This document shows positions 40,901-51,852 of a stretch of DNA of 51,852 bases, piece after piece. Location of the stretch: the NCBI GenBank assembly GCA_001969505.1, contig LSSK01000095.1, positions 1 through 51,852 on the forward strand, read 5' to 3'. Within the stretch, counting starts at the first letter, position 1, and every line of letters starts with the position of its first letter. The notes beneath the pieces were generated by a model, which saw nothing but the letters and a program-made list of their open reading frames with translations, was not told the DNA's origin and made no database searches. The translations under genes and the position numbers were made by a program. Origin of the DNA: Zancudomyces culisetae. Its lineage: Eukaryota; Kickxellomycota; Harpellomycetes; Harpellales; Legeriomycetaceae.

Positions 40901-43900
40901 GTATTTTAAATTCATTTTATGGGTACGTAATGCGAAGAGGTGCCAGATGGCACTCGCTGGAAATGGCTGGAGTGGTTTGTTACACGGGAAGTAAGATTAT
41001 TCAGCTGGCCAGAAGCCGAGTTGAAAAAATAGGTAGACCTTTGGAGTTGGACACGGATGGGATTTGGTGTGCTCTGCCCAACGGGTTTCCCGAAAACTAC
41101 AGCTTCAAAATAAAAAACAGCACCAAGAAATTCATGATTTCATATCCTTGTAGCATGTTAAACCATTTGGTCCATGCAGTATTTACAAATGACCAGTATC
41201 AGGACAAGGTCGAGGAGGAGGATGGTTCGTTTTATTATAAAAGTCATAGCGAGAATAGTATCTTTTTTGAAATTGATGGTCCTTATAGAGCTATGGTGCT
41301 GCCAGCGAGTACTCAAGCGGATAAGCTGCTAAAAAAGAGATATGCCGTTTTCAATCCTGATGGGTCTCTGGCAGAACTCAAGGGCTTCGAAGTGAAGAGA
41401 AGGGGTGAACTAAAGCTTATTAAAATATTCCAATCTGAATTATTTTCAGCATTTTTAAAAGGCGAAGGACTAGAAGGTAGTTATAGTTCGGTGGCAAGTG
41501 TTGCTGATAAATGGTTGGATATATTACATACAAAAGCAGCTACGTTACCAGACGAAGAGGTATTTGATTTGCTGACAGAGAACCGAAGCATGTCCAAATC
41601 ACTTGAAAGTTATGGAAGCCAGAAATCTACTGCTATTTGTACAGCAAAAAGACTTGCAGAGTTTCTTGGAGATCAGATGGTAAAAGATGCTGGTCTTGCT
41701 TGTAAGCTGGTGATCTCAGAAAAGCCGTATGGCGCACCAGTAAGTGAGAGAGCAATTCCTATTGCCATTTTCCAGGCCGAACCAGAAATAAAAACGTTTT
41801 ATTTGAAAAAATGGTTGGGAGATTCGAGTCTTACAAGTTTTGACATCAGAGATATTTTGGATTGGAACTATTATTTGGAGAGATTTGGAAGTGTGATTCA
41901 AAAGCTTATCACTATCCCAGCAGCCTCACAAGGTGTTTCCAACCCAGTTCCACGAGTTGCGCATCCTGATTGGCTGAGCAATCGTGTGTTCCAAAAGGCT
42001 AACGAGCACAGACAAATGAAGCTGACCAATATATTTGCGAAAAGCAAAGCGGGATCAGGACATGACGATGTACCAGACATCGAATCCGCGCAGTTTGGGG
42101 CTAGTAGTAGCGGTAAAGCTGCGTTTCCTAGATATGGAATATGCAAAAGAAAGCTATCGGAGGATGACCAGGACAAGCAAAAGAATGATCTTATTAGCAA
42201 GTATGGACAGATAACTCCAAAACTATCCATGCTGATGAAAAGAGAGCCACAGGAAGCCATAAAGCTAGTACAAGATATGATTTCATCACTTGAAGCTCCA
42301 CCTGATCCATTTAAGGATTATTCAGAGTTCTTATCTAAGGCTACAGTAAAGTGGAGGTACACCAGAGTACTAAACAAGATGTTGAAGGAACTAAAAATGA
42401 ATAAGAGCAAGCAGTATGGATTTGGGACGACAAACAGCCTCAAACATGTAGGAAATGGAAATTCAGGTTTAGGAAGTTATTATGAGTATACAACATCAAG
42501 TTTGGCACGGCACCCATGGTACGTTATTCAAGTATCGCCGGTGCCTGAAAGCCCTGGAGTCTTGAAGTTATGGGCACTTGTTGGAGGACACATGCACGCA
42601 ATACAAGTAGCTGTTCCGAGAATTTTTTATGTCATGTCAACTGTAGAAAACAGAAAGCTTGAACAAAGCAAGATGTTTGCCATTGCTCCCCAAAACACCA
42701 TTTTACCGAGAGAATATCGGAATGGAGAGCAATATTATTTGTATCAGTGTAAAGTTTCAGAAAGCCTTTATCGCGAACACGGAGATACATGGAATTCGTT
42801 TTTTGCACATCCAGAGATTGGGGGTGTGTTTGAAACGCAGATTACATCTTTAGATAGAGCATTGATCCAATTGGGAGGTATAATTTACCTGAGTAGCAAA
42901 CCAGGTCTTGATAAAAGACCAAATGAACAGATTGACCTCTATGATTTGGATAATTTAAGAAGTAACAAAGCAGCCCACACTATTGCAGACAAGTTACAGG
43001 ATAAAGGAGTAAATTACAATGACAGACACAATCGATTTGGGAATATTAGTGATGGTTATTTACAAACATTGAAGGATAGCATTGAGTTTATATTTGTGCA
43101 TTACCATGTTCTCAGTAAAGCCAAGTCAAACGAAAGAGGAATGTTGAGCGTCATTTTTGCATCGGAATCAAAGGGGTATATCTGGGCCATTGATTCTGAT
43201 AGCAACAACGCAACGCAGCAACTCCGAGGAATCGGAAAGTACTACCAGGAAAGGCGAAATGCGAGCGATGATTTGAATAAACAAGAAAAGGCAAAGTTCT
43301 TTGAGTACCCACAAACCATAGATTTTGAAGTACAAGTGTGCTCGACTTTTCACAAGGCTCACACCGCGCTGCAGGCCATCTTGGTAAAGCTACTGAACCA
43401 GCAACAAATAAAGCATACCATGGTTGCACAGTACGGCAGTAAAGACCAGTTTAACGAACTGCTAAAAGGCGTTCGCATCTTGGAGAATGTTCCGAGCTTG
43501 AAGGTTTCATTGCCAATCAAAGACCAAAAGCTGAGCGAAGATATATTCAACAGCCAAAAAAACTCGGCACGGACATTTGTAGACAAGTTTTTGGAAACTA
43601 GCGAGTACATCCACGAGCGAATGAGCTATGCAGAACACAGTGATATTCCAGTAGCAAATATAACGGCTCATGATCCTGCAATGATGATTGGAGATGTGAG
43701 TTACGCACGAGAACTTGTGTCGAACAATCATGTGCTGTGGTGGTCACATAGTAACAAACCAGATCTTGGAGGAAGAGAAGCGGATGATGTTGGGCTGTTT
43801 TCAATGTTTAATGGGTTGACTGAATGTGATGTGGCTGGGATAAATAATGGTTTGGTGCTAAACAACCCTGGAAGTCACCAGACAATGTGTATTGAGTTGG

Positions 43901-46254
43901 AGATCCGCAACATGACTATTAATGCAATTTTACAGTCAGGCGTTATTGTCAATGAGCTAGAGAGTAATGGTGTCGTACCATTTGGCGAGGATGGCGGAAA
44001 CCAAAAAATCCGAAAGAAAGTGGGAAAGAGAGGCGGAGAAATTAAAGTTGAGACCGAGCCCGAAGTTGAGGGTATGAATGATAACGATAGTAATGATGAT
44101 AGCGAAGATGGTGATGGTAGTGAAAAGGTTTTAGTGAGCGATGAGAGACATTCGCATGTAACAAGCGGCACAACACTTCCTAGCTCCACACTTACAGTGA
44201 TGCGGCAGATGCTAAGAGAAATAATAAACAAGGCACGATCACAGGGAGTAAGCAAAAAAACAAAAGAGTATCATCAAATGCTTGAAAATAGTTTTGCGCG
44301 ATGGCTGACACAGCCCCAGTCCAAACTTTATGATCCAGTGTTTACGCTGCAAGTGTTCCAGCAATTTGAAAAAAAGGTGTTTTGGGGGTTGATAAACGAG
44401 GTACAAAAGCTTGGGACAATGGTTTTATTTGCGAGCAGGGATAAACTAGTTTTAAGAACTAACAAGATGGCGAATTTTGGTGGAGTGTTGGCTTTTACTA
44501 AGTATTTGCTTCAAGGTATTGTCGAAAAACCTATTTTAGCAAACCTGAGTATAGAATTGAAGACAGTTTGGGGGCAGTTAATATGGTTGGATGAAAGTAA
44601 CTTTGGAGGAATAACAGTGGGAGGTGCAATGCAAAATATTAACAAAGATGGGTTTATGGATTCTCAGGATAGAACCGTTGAGCAAATTGAAATGGTATGG
44701 AGTCTAAAGGATAGTTTACCGGTTGGCGTTCAGGAACACTTTGAAAAGATGGTGGCAGAGTTTATTTATGAGTGTTACCAATTCCACAAAAGCAATGCAG
44801 CAACCATGAATTCCAAACACAGGTACAGAAGCACCAGTTACGATGGTGGAAAAGACAGCAATAACGATCAAAATGAAGCCAATTTTGTTGCACAGAGTCA
44901 TCCAGGGGAAGCGCTATTTGATGATTCTTCGTCGTCTATATCTTCATTCCCTATAGAAGTGAATAGTAAGACACAAGACTCGAGCAAAGACCGGACTTCG
45001 TCAAAGCGGTATCGCAACAATGACGAGTTTTACAGATATTTGATTGGTCAGGAATACTCTCGGAAGTTGATGGAGTATATTACAATGATATTGGAAGATT
45101 ATAGCGTGAATTCCAATGATCAATTCACTACATTTCCAAAACTACCAGGAATAATCAGACAGCCGCTAGTACAAGGTGGTACAGAAAACAGCTCCAACAA
45201 CAAAAATGGTAACACTGGAAATGGCATAAAGGAAATGGCAACAGCGACAACCGTGGAAAAAACATCGAATCGGGGGAGAAATGTGGTGGTGGCACTTGAA
45301 TATATTAAGCGACTAATGATAATTTATGCGTATGAAGAGGCATGCAACGCCTCGACAACATTCACAGTGGGTGGAAACTACGAATCTATACTTAAAGTCC
45401 TTGGAGAACATGAAGCAAGACAGAGTAAAAAGACAGGAGGAAGTGGTGGTGGTCGTTTGGATGAGTATGATATCATTTACAACTATGCATTCAATTCGCG
45501 GGTTGTAAGAAGGAACCTGTTGAAATTGATTAAAATAGGAGAATTTTCAAGCGAGACATTCATCGATGATTTTAGAATTTCATCAAAAACAAACACGTTT
45601 GCAGAGAACAATAGTAACGCACATAATGGAAGTGCAATGAGTAACAAGAAAACAGGTAAAAATCATAGATTGGTAGTAAAACAGATTCGTTGCCACAACT
45701 GCAAACAGTCTTTTGATTTGAACTTGACGACGGATGCCTCAATCATAACTGAACAGGCAACGGTGAACAACCCGTCGTCGATAGCAAAAGGGTTGGGATC
45801 GTCCGCGGCAATGGTAGCCACAACCACAACATCAGAACTACCAGGTGGTGGAGGTAGCGGTGGTGTTAAAATCAAATGTTTAGGATGTAATAAAGTTGGT
45901 GGATATAACGAAATTGAAATCCAGGAAATTCTCATTGAGATGATAATGAAACAGATTTTGAGTTATCAAAACAAGGATTTGATTTGTGGAAACTGTAAAC
46001 TGGCTAAAAACGACCACTTGAACATGAGCTGCAAAGAATGCAACAATGACAATAGCCAAGATCGTAGCAACAGGGCTGGTAGTAACAACGGTTATGGCGG
46101 AGGTGGTGGTGCTTCCGGAGGAGTCAATGGTGGTAAATTCTGGAAAATTGACAGCCATGGAAATATCCATGACTTGATTGAATTAGTGTATAGTGTCTCC
46201 AGGTTTTACAACTTTGAGATGGTAATCAGAACTATGGACGAGATCTTGCATTAA
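37970..46254 (+). CDS. POL2: DNA polymerase epsilon catalytic subunit, five exons
   Basis: Exons 37970-38287, 38393-38518, 38657-38752, 38855-39092 and 39179-46254 give 2617 aa, about 400 longer than yeast Pol2 (2222). It synthesises the leading strand. Exonuclease motifs: 'FDIETTK' (Asp296, Glu298), 'YNGDSFDWPF' (Asp389) and 'YSVSDAVATYY' (Asp483). Polymerase motifs: A 'LDVAAMYPNI' (Asp646), B 'KCILNSFYGYVMRRG' and C 'LDTDGIW' (Asp884, Asp886). The Fe-S (CysX) cysteines are kept at 671, 674, 683 and about 771. The C-terminal half is the inactive polymerase/exonuclease repeat that binds CMG helicase and Dpb2. It ends in CysA (2431, 2434, 2493, 2496) and CysB (2529, 2532, 2544, 2547) metal sites. 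Extra length is Asn/Ser/Gly-rich insertions. Intron 4 (GTTAGC...CTAAC...TAG) restores 'MDKDIRVG'. Confidence 0.97.
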
Positions 46255-46406
46255 TCACATAATATTATATTAGCCTAATTACCAAGTTGTTTTTTTTAAA
46301 TTAAAAAATATAAACAAATAAATTGTTATTTTATAACTAGATTGGGTTATTGTTTATCAATATCATCAGTAAAAGAAAAAAGATAAATATAAACAGTGCG
46401 AATCTT
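46255..46406. terminator. Shared 3' flank of convergent POL2 and ABC transporter genes
   Basis: 152 bp of AT-rich sequence between the two stop codons, with AATAAA-like polyadenylation motifs on both strands. Polyadenylation sites are inferred, not marked by a strict consensus. Confidence 0.4.
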
Positions 46407-48422
46407 TTAAGAAGCAAACCTTGGGTCAGGGCCACCCAACAAACGTTTGTAAATTTTCCTTTCAGCGATAAGCGACACGCCAGATCCCGCCCTCCTTACC
46501 AGTCTGTGAAGCCCAGTGTAACCTAAAAAGGTAAAAAGGAGGTAAAAGCCTGCCAAAAATCCAAGGTTGGCTGCGATCCCGAAGGGTCCCAAAGACAAGT
46601 TTTTAAGCTGGTTATTTCCAATTGGTTGACCGTTATATGTATAATCAGTGAATTGGTTGATACAAAAAGCTGAGAATGCGTACTTAATCGGACTTATCCA
46701 TTGCAACCATGCAACCCACGGGAACATACTATTAGAGTTGACAAGAAGACCTCCGAAAACTACAGGAACGATGATCATCATGGGCAATACCGACAAGGCA
46801 GTGCTTATATCAGCAAATATGGTAGAGATAAAGAAGCCCATTGAGAAACCAGTCAGCGACATAAGCAAACAAGTCAAAAGATAGATAAAGAATTGTTCAA
46901 CTGTTCTTGTGTATCCAACCATGAAAAACGAAATAGTGGCGAAAATGACGGGCGATACGACCTGCAGCGGAAACTCAACGAGAAGCTTGGCAAAAAAGTA
47001 TGGAGTAACGAAGTATGCCCTGTTGCTGTGTTCTCTGATAAATACTTGTCGCTCGGCAGTAAATGTTGATAGTACGTTCACTGCTACAGGAATGAATTGG
47101 GTCATACTCGAAAAGAACAATGCGCCTGTAAAATTCTGGAGTTGCACTTGGGGTGCATTATCTGACGAGTCATAGAAAAGGATTCCCACAATGAGACCAA
47201 AAACTATTGCCTGGATTATCCTGACTCTGACCATCAGTTTATTTCTAAACATATTCTTTCCTGACCTGCGCGCCAGAATTTTGAATTGTTGGAATCTCGA
47301 CACGTTTTTAACCAGATTTTTTGCTGATAATGGTGTGAGCTCCGGATGTTCAACATATGACACCTGTCGCTGGTACAGTTCAGATTCCAGATAGCTTTTT
47401 TTGACAAATTCTAGATTGCTTTTCTTTTGGTTTTTATTTTCATCTCGATCCATGGCTTCGTCTACTGCATCAGTTTTGTAGATGTTAATGACATCCGTAA
47501 AGACATAATCTGCTGGGTTTGTGTATTGAGGACAGACAAAGTTTAGCTTTGCAAAATAGTCTACCATCTCGGCCTGTGGCCCAAAGTACACTATACTTCC
47601 TTCGCTCAAGAGTACTGCGTCATCAAACATTCTAAACATGTCTGATGATGGTTGATGTACCACCAAAACAACTGTTTGCCCTCTCTTACACAGTTCTTTG
47701 AGCATTTTAACAACCACCATGGACGTATATATATCCAGCCCGGAAGTAGGCTCATCCAAAAACAATACTGACGAGTCTGTTGATATCTCGTTTGCTACTG
47801 CTGTTCTCTTTGCCTCTCCCCCACTTATCCCTTTGTTCATAGAGTCACCAATAAGTGTATTCATACACCTTTCAAGCTCCAGTGTCTCAACCGCCTTCAT
47901 CCTGCGCTCCTCAACTTCCTTGTCTGAGACGTTATCTATCCTCAGCTTTATCGACATGTCAATTTGTTCCTTGACCATCTGAGTGGGAAGCATTACGTCG
48001 TCCTGACTAATGTATCTACAGACAAATTTCAATGCGCCATTGTCCGCGCTTCTTCCATTGACCCAGATGTTACCAGTTACCTTTCCTGATGTTATTCTTC
48101 CAGACATTGCATTCAGCAGACTGGTTTTTCCCCCTCCACTAGGTCCCATTATCGCTGTAACCCTCCCAGGCCTAAAAGCGCCTGTCACACCGTTCAATAT
48201 CGTCTTTTCTGTGCGACGTGCTTTAGAAAACGGAGATTTAAGCCCTGTTGCAGATTTTTGTTTATCAACCACAGAGACTTTATAACTAAGGTTTTCAAAT
48301 GTTATACCTATTGGCGTTGACTTTTCAAGACTGAACCTTGGCTGCGTGTTTTCGCCGCTCTCCACATTTATCACCACATCCTTTGCCTCTTCAAAGGCTT
48401 TATCTACATGCGTTTCTACCAT
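46407..48422 (-). CDS. ABCG-type half-transporter (White/ABCG2-like)
   Basis: A 671-aa protein counted from the first ATG (48422); the longer frame begins on TTG and is not used. The nucleotide-binding domain comes first: Walker A 'GPSGGGKTS' (93-101), signature 'ISGGEAKR' (199-206), Walker B 'VLFLDEPTSGLD' (from 219) and H-loop 'VHQPS'. Six transmembrane helices follow from about residue 400, with the ABC2 block and a short extracellular loop before the last helix ('NQLKNLSLGPFG'). The order is NBD then TMD, the ABCG arrangement. At half size it must dimerise. Relatives move sterols, lipids or drugs; the substrate here cannot be inferred. It is convergent with POL2. The C-terminus is basic. 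Confidence 0.92.
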   Translation of the reverse strand: MVETHVDKAFEEAKDVVINVESGENTQPRFSLEKSTPIGITFENLSYKVSVVDKQKSATGLKSPFSKARRTEKTILNGVTGAFRPGRVTAIMGPSGGGKTSLLNAMSGRITSGKVTGNIWVNGRSADNGALKFVCRYISQDDVMLPTQMVKEQIDMSIKLRIDNVSDKEVEERRMKAVETLELERCMNTLIGDSMNKGISGGEAKRTAVANEISTDSSVLFLDEPTSGLDIYTSMVVVKMLKELCKRGQTVVLVVHQPSSDMFRMFDDAVLLSEGSIVYFGPQAEMVDYFAKLNFVCPQYTNPADYVFTDVINIYKTDAVDEAMDRDENKNQKKSNLEFVKKSYLESELYQRQVSYVEHPELTPLSAKNLVKNVSRFQQFKILARRSGKNMFRNKLMVRVRIIQAIVFGLIVGILFYDSSDNAPQVQLQNFTGALFFSSMTQFIPVAVNVLSTFTAERQVFIREHSNRAYFVTPYFFAKLLVEFPLQVVSPVIFATISFFMVGYTRTVEQFFIYLLTCLLMSLTGFSMGFFISTIFADISTALSVLPMMIIVPVVFGGLLVNSNSMFPWVAWLQWISPIKYAFSAFCINQFTDYTYNGQPIGNNQLKNLSLGPFGIAANLGFLAGFYLLFTFLGYTGLHRLVRRAGSGVSLIAERKIYKRLLGGPDPRFAS

Positions 48423-49899
48423 TATATGGATACTTAAAGATATATTAACAACTTTTTTTATCAAAAATAGGAGGATTGTGTGTTTTTTTAAAGAGAATTT
48501 TTGGGCTTTGGGTTTTCTGAAATAGTTATATAGTATTCAAAGTGGTCTAGCTAGTGTAATAAATTATTTTAATAAACAATATCTTGTATCCAATATTGGA
48601 GATAAGGAAATAAAGTGCATTCAAAACACGATTTGGTGTTTTATACATAAACAAAGCTATGTCCATTGCTTTGTATATAGAAACGTACGACTATTTGTTT
48701 TAGGCAACCCAGCAAATAAAAGAGCTGGAACTCTACAATCATGATAGTTTATTTTGCTTTTTCTTGTATTTTTTTTACTCATTAAATTAATTGTATATTT
48801 TTTTACAATTAATGTATTTTTGATAAGCTCCAGAAAAATCAATTTATTAATTATATTTAGATTAACAATATTAACTTTGGTAAGAACACAAGTGTTTTTA
48901 CAGAAAATAATTTCCACCAATTACCAGTAAAACATGTTTACGGAATTGGCCAAGCAATGTGCTGAGTTAATGTCATTTGGGGGCACGGCTATCGTTCGGA
49001 GCAGAATAGTTGTAAAATCGATTTGCCAGTCTGGTATAAAATTCCATTTACCTATCTATTTGCATGGCAGATCCTGGTGTTTAAATTCTGAAGTCTGGTT
49101 TTTTTTTACTCTATTGTATGGGTGAACCATGTAAACACAAATGTCTTTAGCTTGGTTAACAAATTTATACATTTCTATTGAATCAAGTGGTGTGTCAGCG
49201 AACTAATTGATAACCAGCCTTCTACAAATAGGTAGATTTAGTTCAAAGTCTACACCATAAGTATAAAGCGAACAGTCATGTGTAATACTGGACCAATGGT
49301 TATTGCTCAGTAGAACGTTGCATGTGCAACTATACACACACCATTTTGATTGTTGCATTTATATGTAATTTTGAGTTTAAAGTCCGAATAGTAATTATAG
49401 GCATATCGCGCTCTTACTATTATTATTACTATTAATATCTCACTAAATAAAAAGCAGATGCACTATCCAAGTACATCCTCGTCAACAAAACCGCAAAAAA
49501 TATGGCGAAAACCAGTTATCTACTAGTACTTTAGATGGCCCAACATTCTAAATCCATGCAAAAATTGGTTTGGCTCAATCAGAACCCACCAATCATTTTT
49601 ATTTTCCTACAGGATGTAGACTTGGCCTAAATCAAAAAATGAACAATGAGTCATATTAAAACCAGCTGGTGTTCCAGTAAAATAAGCAAATAAGAACCAA
49701 GAATTAGCCGGGAAAGTTGAAAAGCGATTATCATAGGGATTTTGTTTGCTGCTTCACCTACGCTAATCAGATTGCTTTAGCATAGTTCCATTAAACCTAA
49801 TGATACAGCCAAAGCAAATCACAACAATTTTTTACCAATTTATTTATATGGATAGAAAAAAACAAAAAGAAAAGAAGGATTGGGTGCTGCAAGGCCAAA
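48423..49899. other. Intergenic region of about 1.5 kb
   Basis: It holds the promoter of the ABC transporter and the 3' flank of the aminotransferase. AT-rich, with a short TATTAT repeat near 49418. The ORFs at 48657-48920 (-) and 48934-49125 (+) are AT-driven and unsupported. I see no RNA gene or transposon end. Confidence 0.5.
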
Positions 49900-51422
49900 C
49901 TACTTTGATATGAATTCCAACAGCCTGTCAAGTCCCGTCTTCAATGTGTCCCAGGGGATAGCAAATATTAATCTAAACCATCCTGGCTCGTCTGATTTAA
50001 ACGATTGGCCCGATGTAATATATATTTTGCCTTTATCTATGGTGTCTGCCCACATTCTAAACTCGTCATCAAACGTCAATTGATCAGTGGATGTGATCTG
50101 TGCTTGGCCTGGTAGGAGGTTCTTATTTCGCCACTCCATTAAATACTTGCGCAGATCGACCCAGACGAATACACCAGCATAAGCAGGTACATATGGTATC
50201 TCATGTTGCTTCAGGTATCCTGTGATCTTGTTGTAGTTCTCTTTTAATCTCAGTTTATTCGTGCTAATAAATTTGTCAATAGAGTCAGTATCGGATAAAA
50301 AGCTCGTGACTAACGAGTCGGCAATGCTAGACATGTAGTACGTCTCGCTGAGAGCTTTGGCAGCTGAAACTAGATTTTTATTAAACGGCGACACGATCCA
50401 CCCCATTCGCAACCCGTTCATACAGAAATCTTTGCTCAGCCCGTGAAGAACAACAACCAAAGATGGGTCTATGATTTCGTTCAAATTTTCAAAGGATAAT
50501 ACCGATTTGAATGGATGAACTACGTCAGCACTAGCGCTTTCACTCTCAGCTACATCCTCTGGTGTTCTATAAACTGACAGCGCATATATTTCATCCATGA
50601 TAACATAGATGTTGTGGCGGTTTGCAAACCTCAGCAAAGCCTCGATGACCTTCGCAGGGTAGCATCTCCCAAGCGGATTGTGTGGATTGCATACAATCAT
50701 CATTTTAGGTGCAATCCCATCATTACCCTTTAACTCTGCTACTTTTGCTTCAAAATACTTGACTTGGTCCTCACTCTCCAGTTCATCAACAGGTACATGA
50801 ACGGAATGTGCCTGAGCACGGGGCTTCAGATATAGATCAGTCTCAAACTGCGAATAGTAAGGCGCAGGGATAAGCACTGCATCACCAGGGTCGCATATAG
50901 TAGCTGCTAACAGATCAAGAGCAGCTGTACAGCCGTTGGTTACAACTATATCATCCGGAACAATGTCATGGCGAGGCGCAAAATACTTGTTAAACAAGCC
51001 AGAAACAGCTTCTCTCAGGGGGACTGAACCATGTGCCACACCATAGTCGAGATCCTATTGGTTATAAAAACATGTTAATATCACTATATCCTTCTTTTTC
51101 ACTTGAAATTTAAAGCCAAAGAGCATAATACTTTCTAAACAAATAAGAAAAGGGAAATAGACAGAGGGTATACGAGAGAATATAAGGAGTAGTATGAGGG
51201 AGAATACGTTACATGTTTTTCAATTTTGACTAGCTTGTTTAACGTTTCTAGAATTTCCTCGTCATTCAATTTATTTACGGCCATTCCTAGGTTTAAGATC
51301 CCATCTTTATTTTTTACTTCATCGTAAGGATTAGCAGTCACTTTGAGAATTTCATCTAGCGCTGGGTAAGATGCGGATATATTCTCTTTTGCTATTTTGG
51401 AAAGATGGTTTTCGCCGAACAT
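49900..51422 (-). CDS. PLP-dependent aminotransferase, ACC-synthase-like, two exons
   Basis: Exons 51213-51422 and 49900-51054 (minus) join in phase to 454 aa. The intron (158 nt) is GTAACG...CAATAG. The joint gives 'KIEKH/DLDYGVAHGSVPLREAV', the expected substrate-loop region of the fold-type I, class I/II family. Hallmarks are 'NGCTAALDLLA', 'PAPYYSQF', 'CNPHNPLGRCY', 'MDEIYALSVY', the PLP-binding lysine in 'HGLSKDFCMNGLRMGW' (about Lys278), and the carboxylate-binding Arg in 'GWFRLIFA'. The N-terminal 'NKDGILNLGMAVNKL' is typical of ACC-synthase-like enzymes. In fungi these are mostly aminotransferases of unknown substrate rather than true ethylene-pathway enzymes. The C-terminus is complete. 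The longest single-exon frame starts on GTG and misses the first 75 residues. Confidence 0.9.
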
Positions 51423-51852
51423 TTTGAGATTACTGTGACAGATTCCGTGAATAAAAAAATATAGGATACTTTATAACTACAAGTCCAGACTATGGCAAAG
51501 TATATATACGGTGTGGTGTTTTCGGAAAAGCTTTTGGGTGACAGAAACTGCGGATCTTGAGTTTTAACACTTAAATAGGTCCGCCCATATTTACATCAAC
51601 GGGATCTGACCCAATTTATTTGAATGTGATTCAAAGTGTTACACAAATACATGACAATTCAATAATCGCAGAAATGCAAAAAAAAAAAAAAGACTTATTC
51701 CTAATAATTGTCTTTTTAGCAAAAGCGTTGGGGTTATATCGAGCTCTTGCGACATAAATCTGTAGTTTATGGTTTATACCGCATATTAGAATATAGGATA
51801 AACTACTTTTAGTTCCATTATACTCTCTGGAAACGCAGTAGGAGTATCTAGA
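51423..51852. other. Right-edge non-coding stretch
   Basis: Upstream region of the aminotransferase gene. A TATATATA lies at about 51500, some 80 bp before its start codon on the minus strand, and is a plausible TATA element. An A14 run lies near 51677. Nothing else is recognised. Confidence 0.5.

Noticed and set aside
48657-49125. Small ORFs between the ABC transporter and the aminotransferase
   Set aside because: Ile/Leu/Lys/Asn-rich translations of AT-rich DNA with no conserved feature.
1-51852. tRNA genes and LTR-type retroelements
   Set aside because: I scanned by eye for GGTTCGANTCC-like B boxes on both strands and for paired TG...CA terminal repeats or reverse-transcriptase/integrase motifs and found none. 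A tRNAscan-SE or RepeatMasker run would settle it.

Overview
The window looks like nuclear DNA of a budding-yeast-type ascomycete (Saccharomycotina). It is AT-rich and encodes recognisable orthologues of yeast Ade13, uL23/Rpl25, eIF5B/Fun12, Pds5, a Dpp1-type lipid phosphatase, Mpo1 and DNA polymerase epsilon (Pol2). Conserved leucines are encoded by CTG, so this is not a CUG-Ser species. I resolve eleven spliceosomal introns in six genes. Their donors are varied (GTAAGT, GTATGT, GTAAGA, GTAAGC, GTAACG, GTTAGC and others) and some have CTAAC-type branch sites 16-26 nt before the acceptor. Together with a retained ELL elongation factor this suggests an early-diverging lineage (for example Dipodascales-like) rather than Saccharomyces or Candida. 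That placement is inference.

Layout. 0-6 kb: a TMEM198-like membrane protein (-), a spliced mitochondrial-carrier-fold protein (+) behind a small acidic ORF, and the spliced ribosomal protein gene uL23 (+). 6-11 kb: adenylosuccinate lyase (+), convergent with a 1025-aa membrane-anchored repeat protein, possibly She10-like (-). 10.8-15.3 kb: a 4.5-kb gene-free stretch with simple repeats and a 358-N assembly gap whose two edges carry the same sequence. 15.3-25.2 kb: a secreted GH17 cell-wall glucanase (+), spliced eIF5B (+), and convergent three-exon Pds5 (-). 26-33 kb: a PAP2 lipid phosphatase (-), 2 kb of non-coding DNA with palindromes and a duplicated GCGCCAA element, and a 1301-aa ELL-family elongation factor (-). 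33-38 kb: mostly non-coding, with one candidate orphan exon, one small ORF and an Mpo1-like gene (+). 38-46 kb: five-exon POL2 (+). 46-52 kb: an ABCG half-transporter (-) and a two-exon ACC-synthase-like PLP enzyme (-).

The genes do not form a pathway cluster; this is ordinary core-gene territory with low gene density. I found no rRNA, tRNA, CRISPR, intact transposon or viral element. Exon structures were built by eye, using splice motifs, reading phase and known family sequence. For many genes the plain longest ORF gives the wrong start or misses the N-terminus.

Nothing here is convincingly a new biological system. The observations most worth following are the suspect assembly gap, the possible fusion of the small ORF at 2.1 kb to the carrier gene, the insertions in the Pol2 C-terminal zinc module, the ELL gene, and the structured non-coding element at 28.4-28.7 kb.
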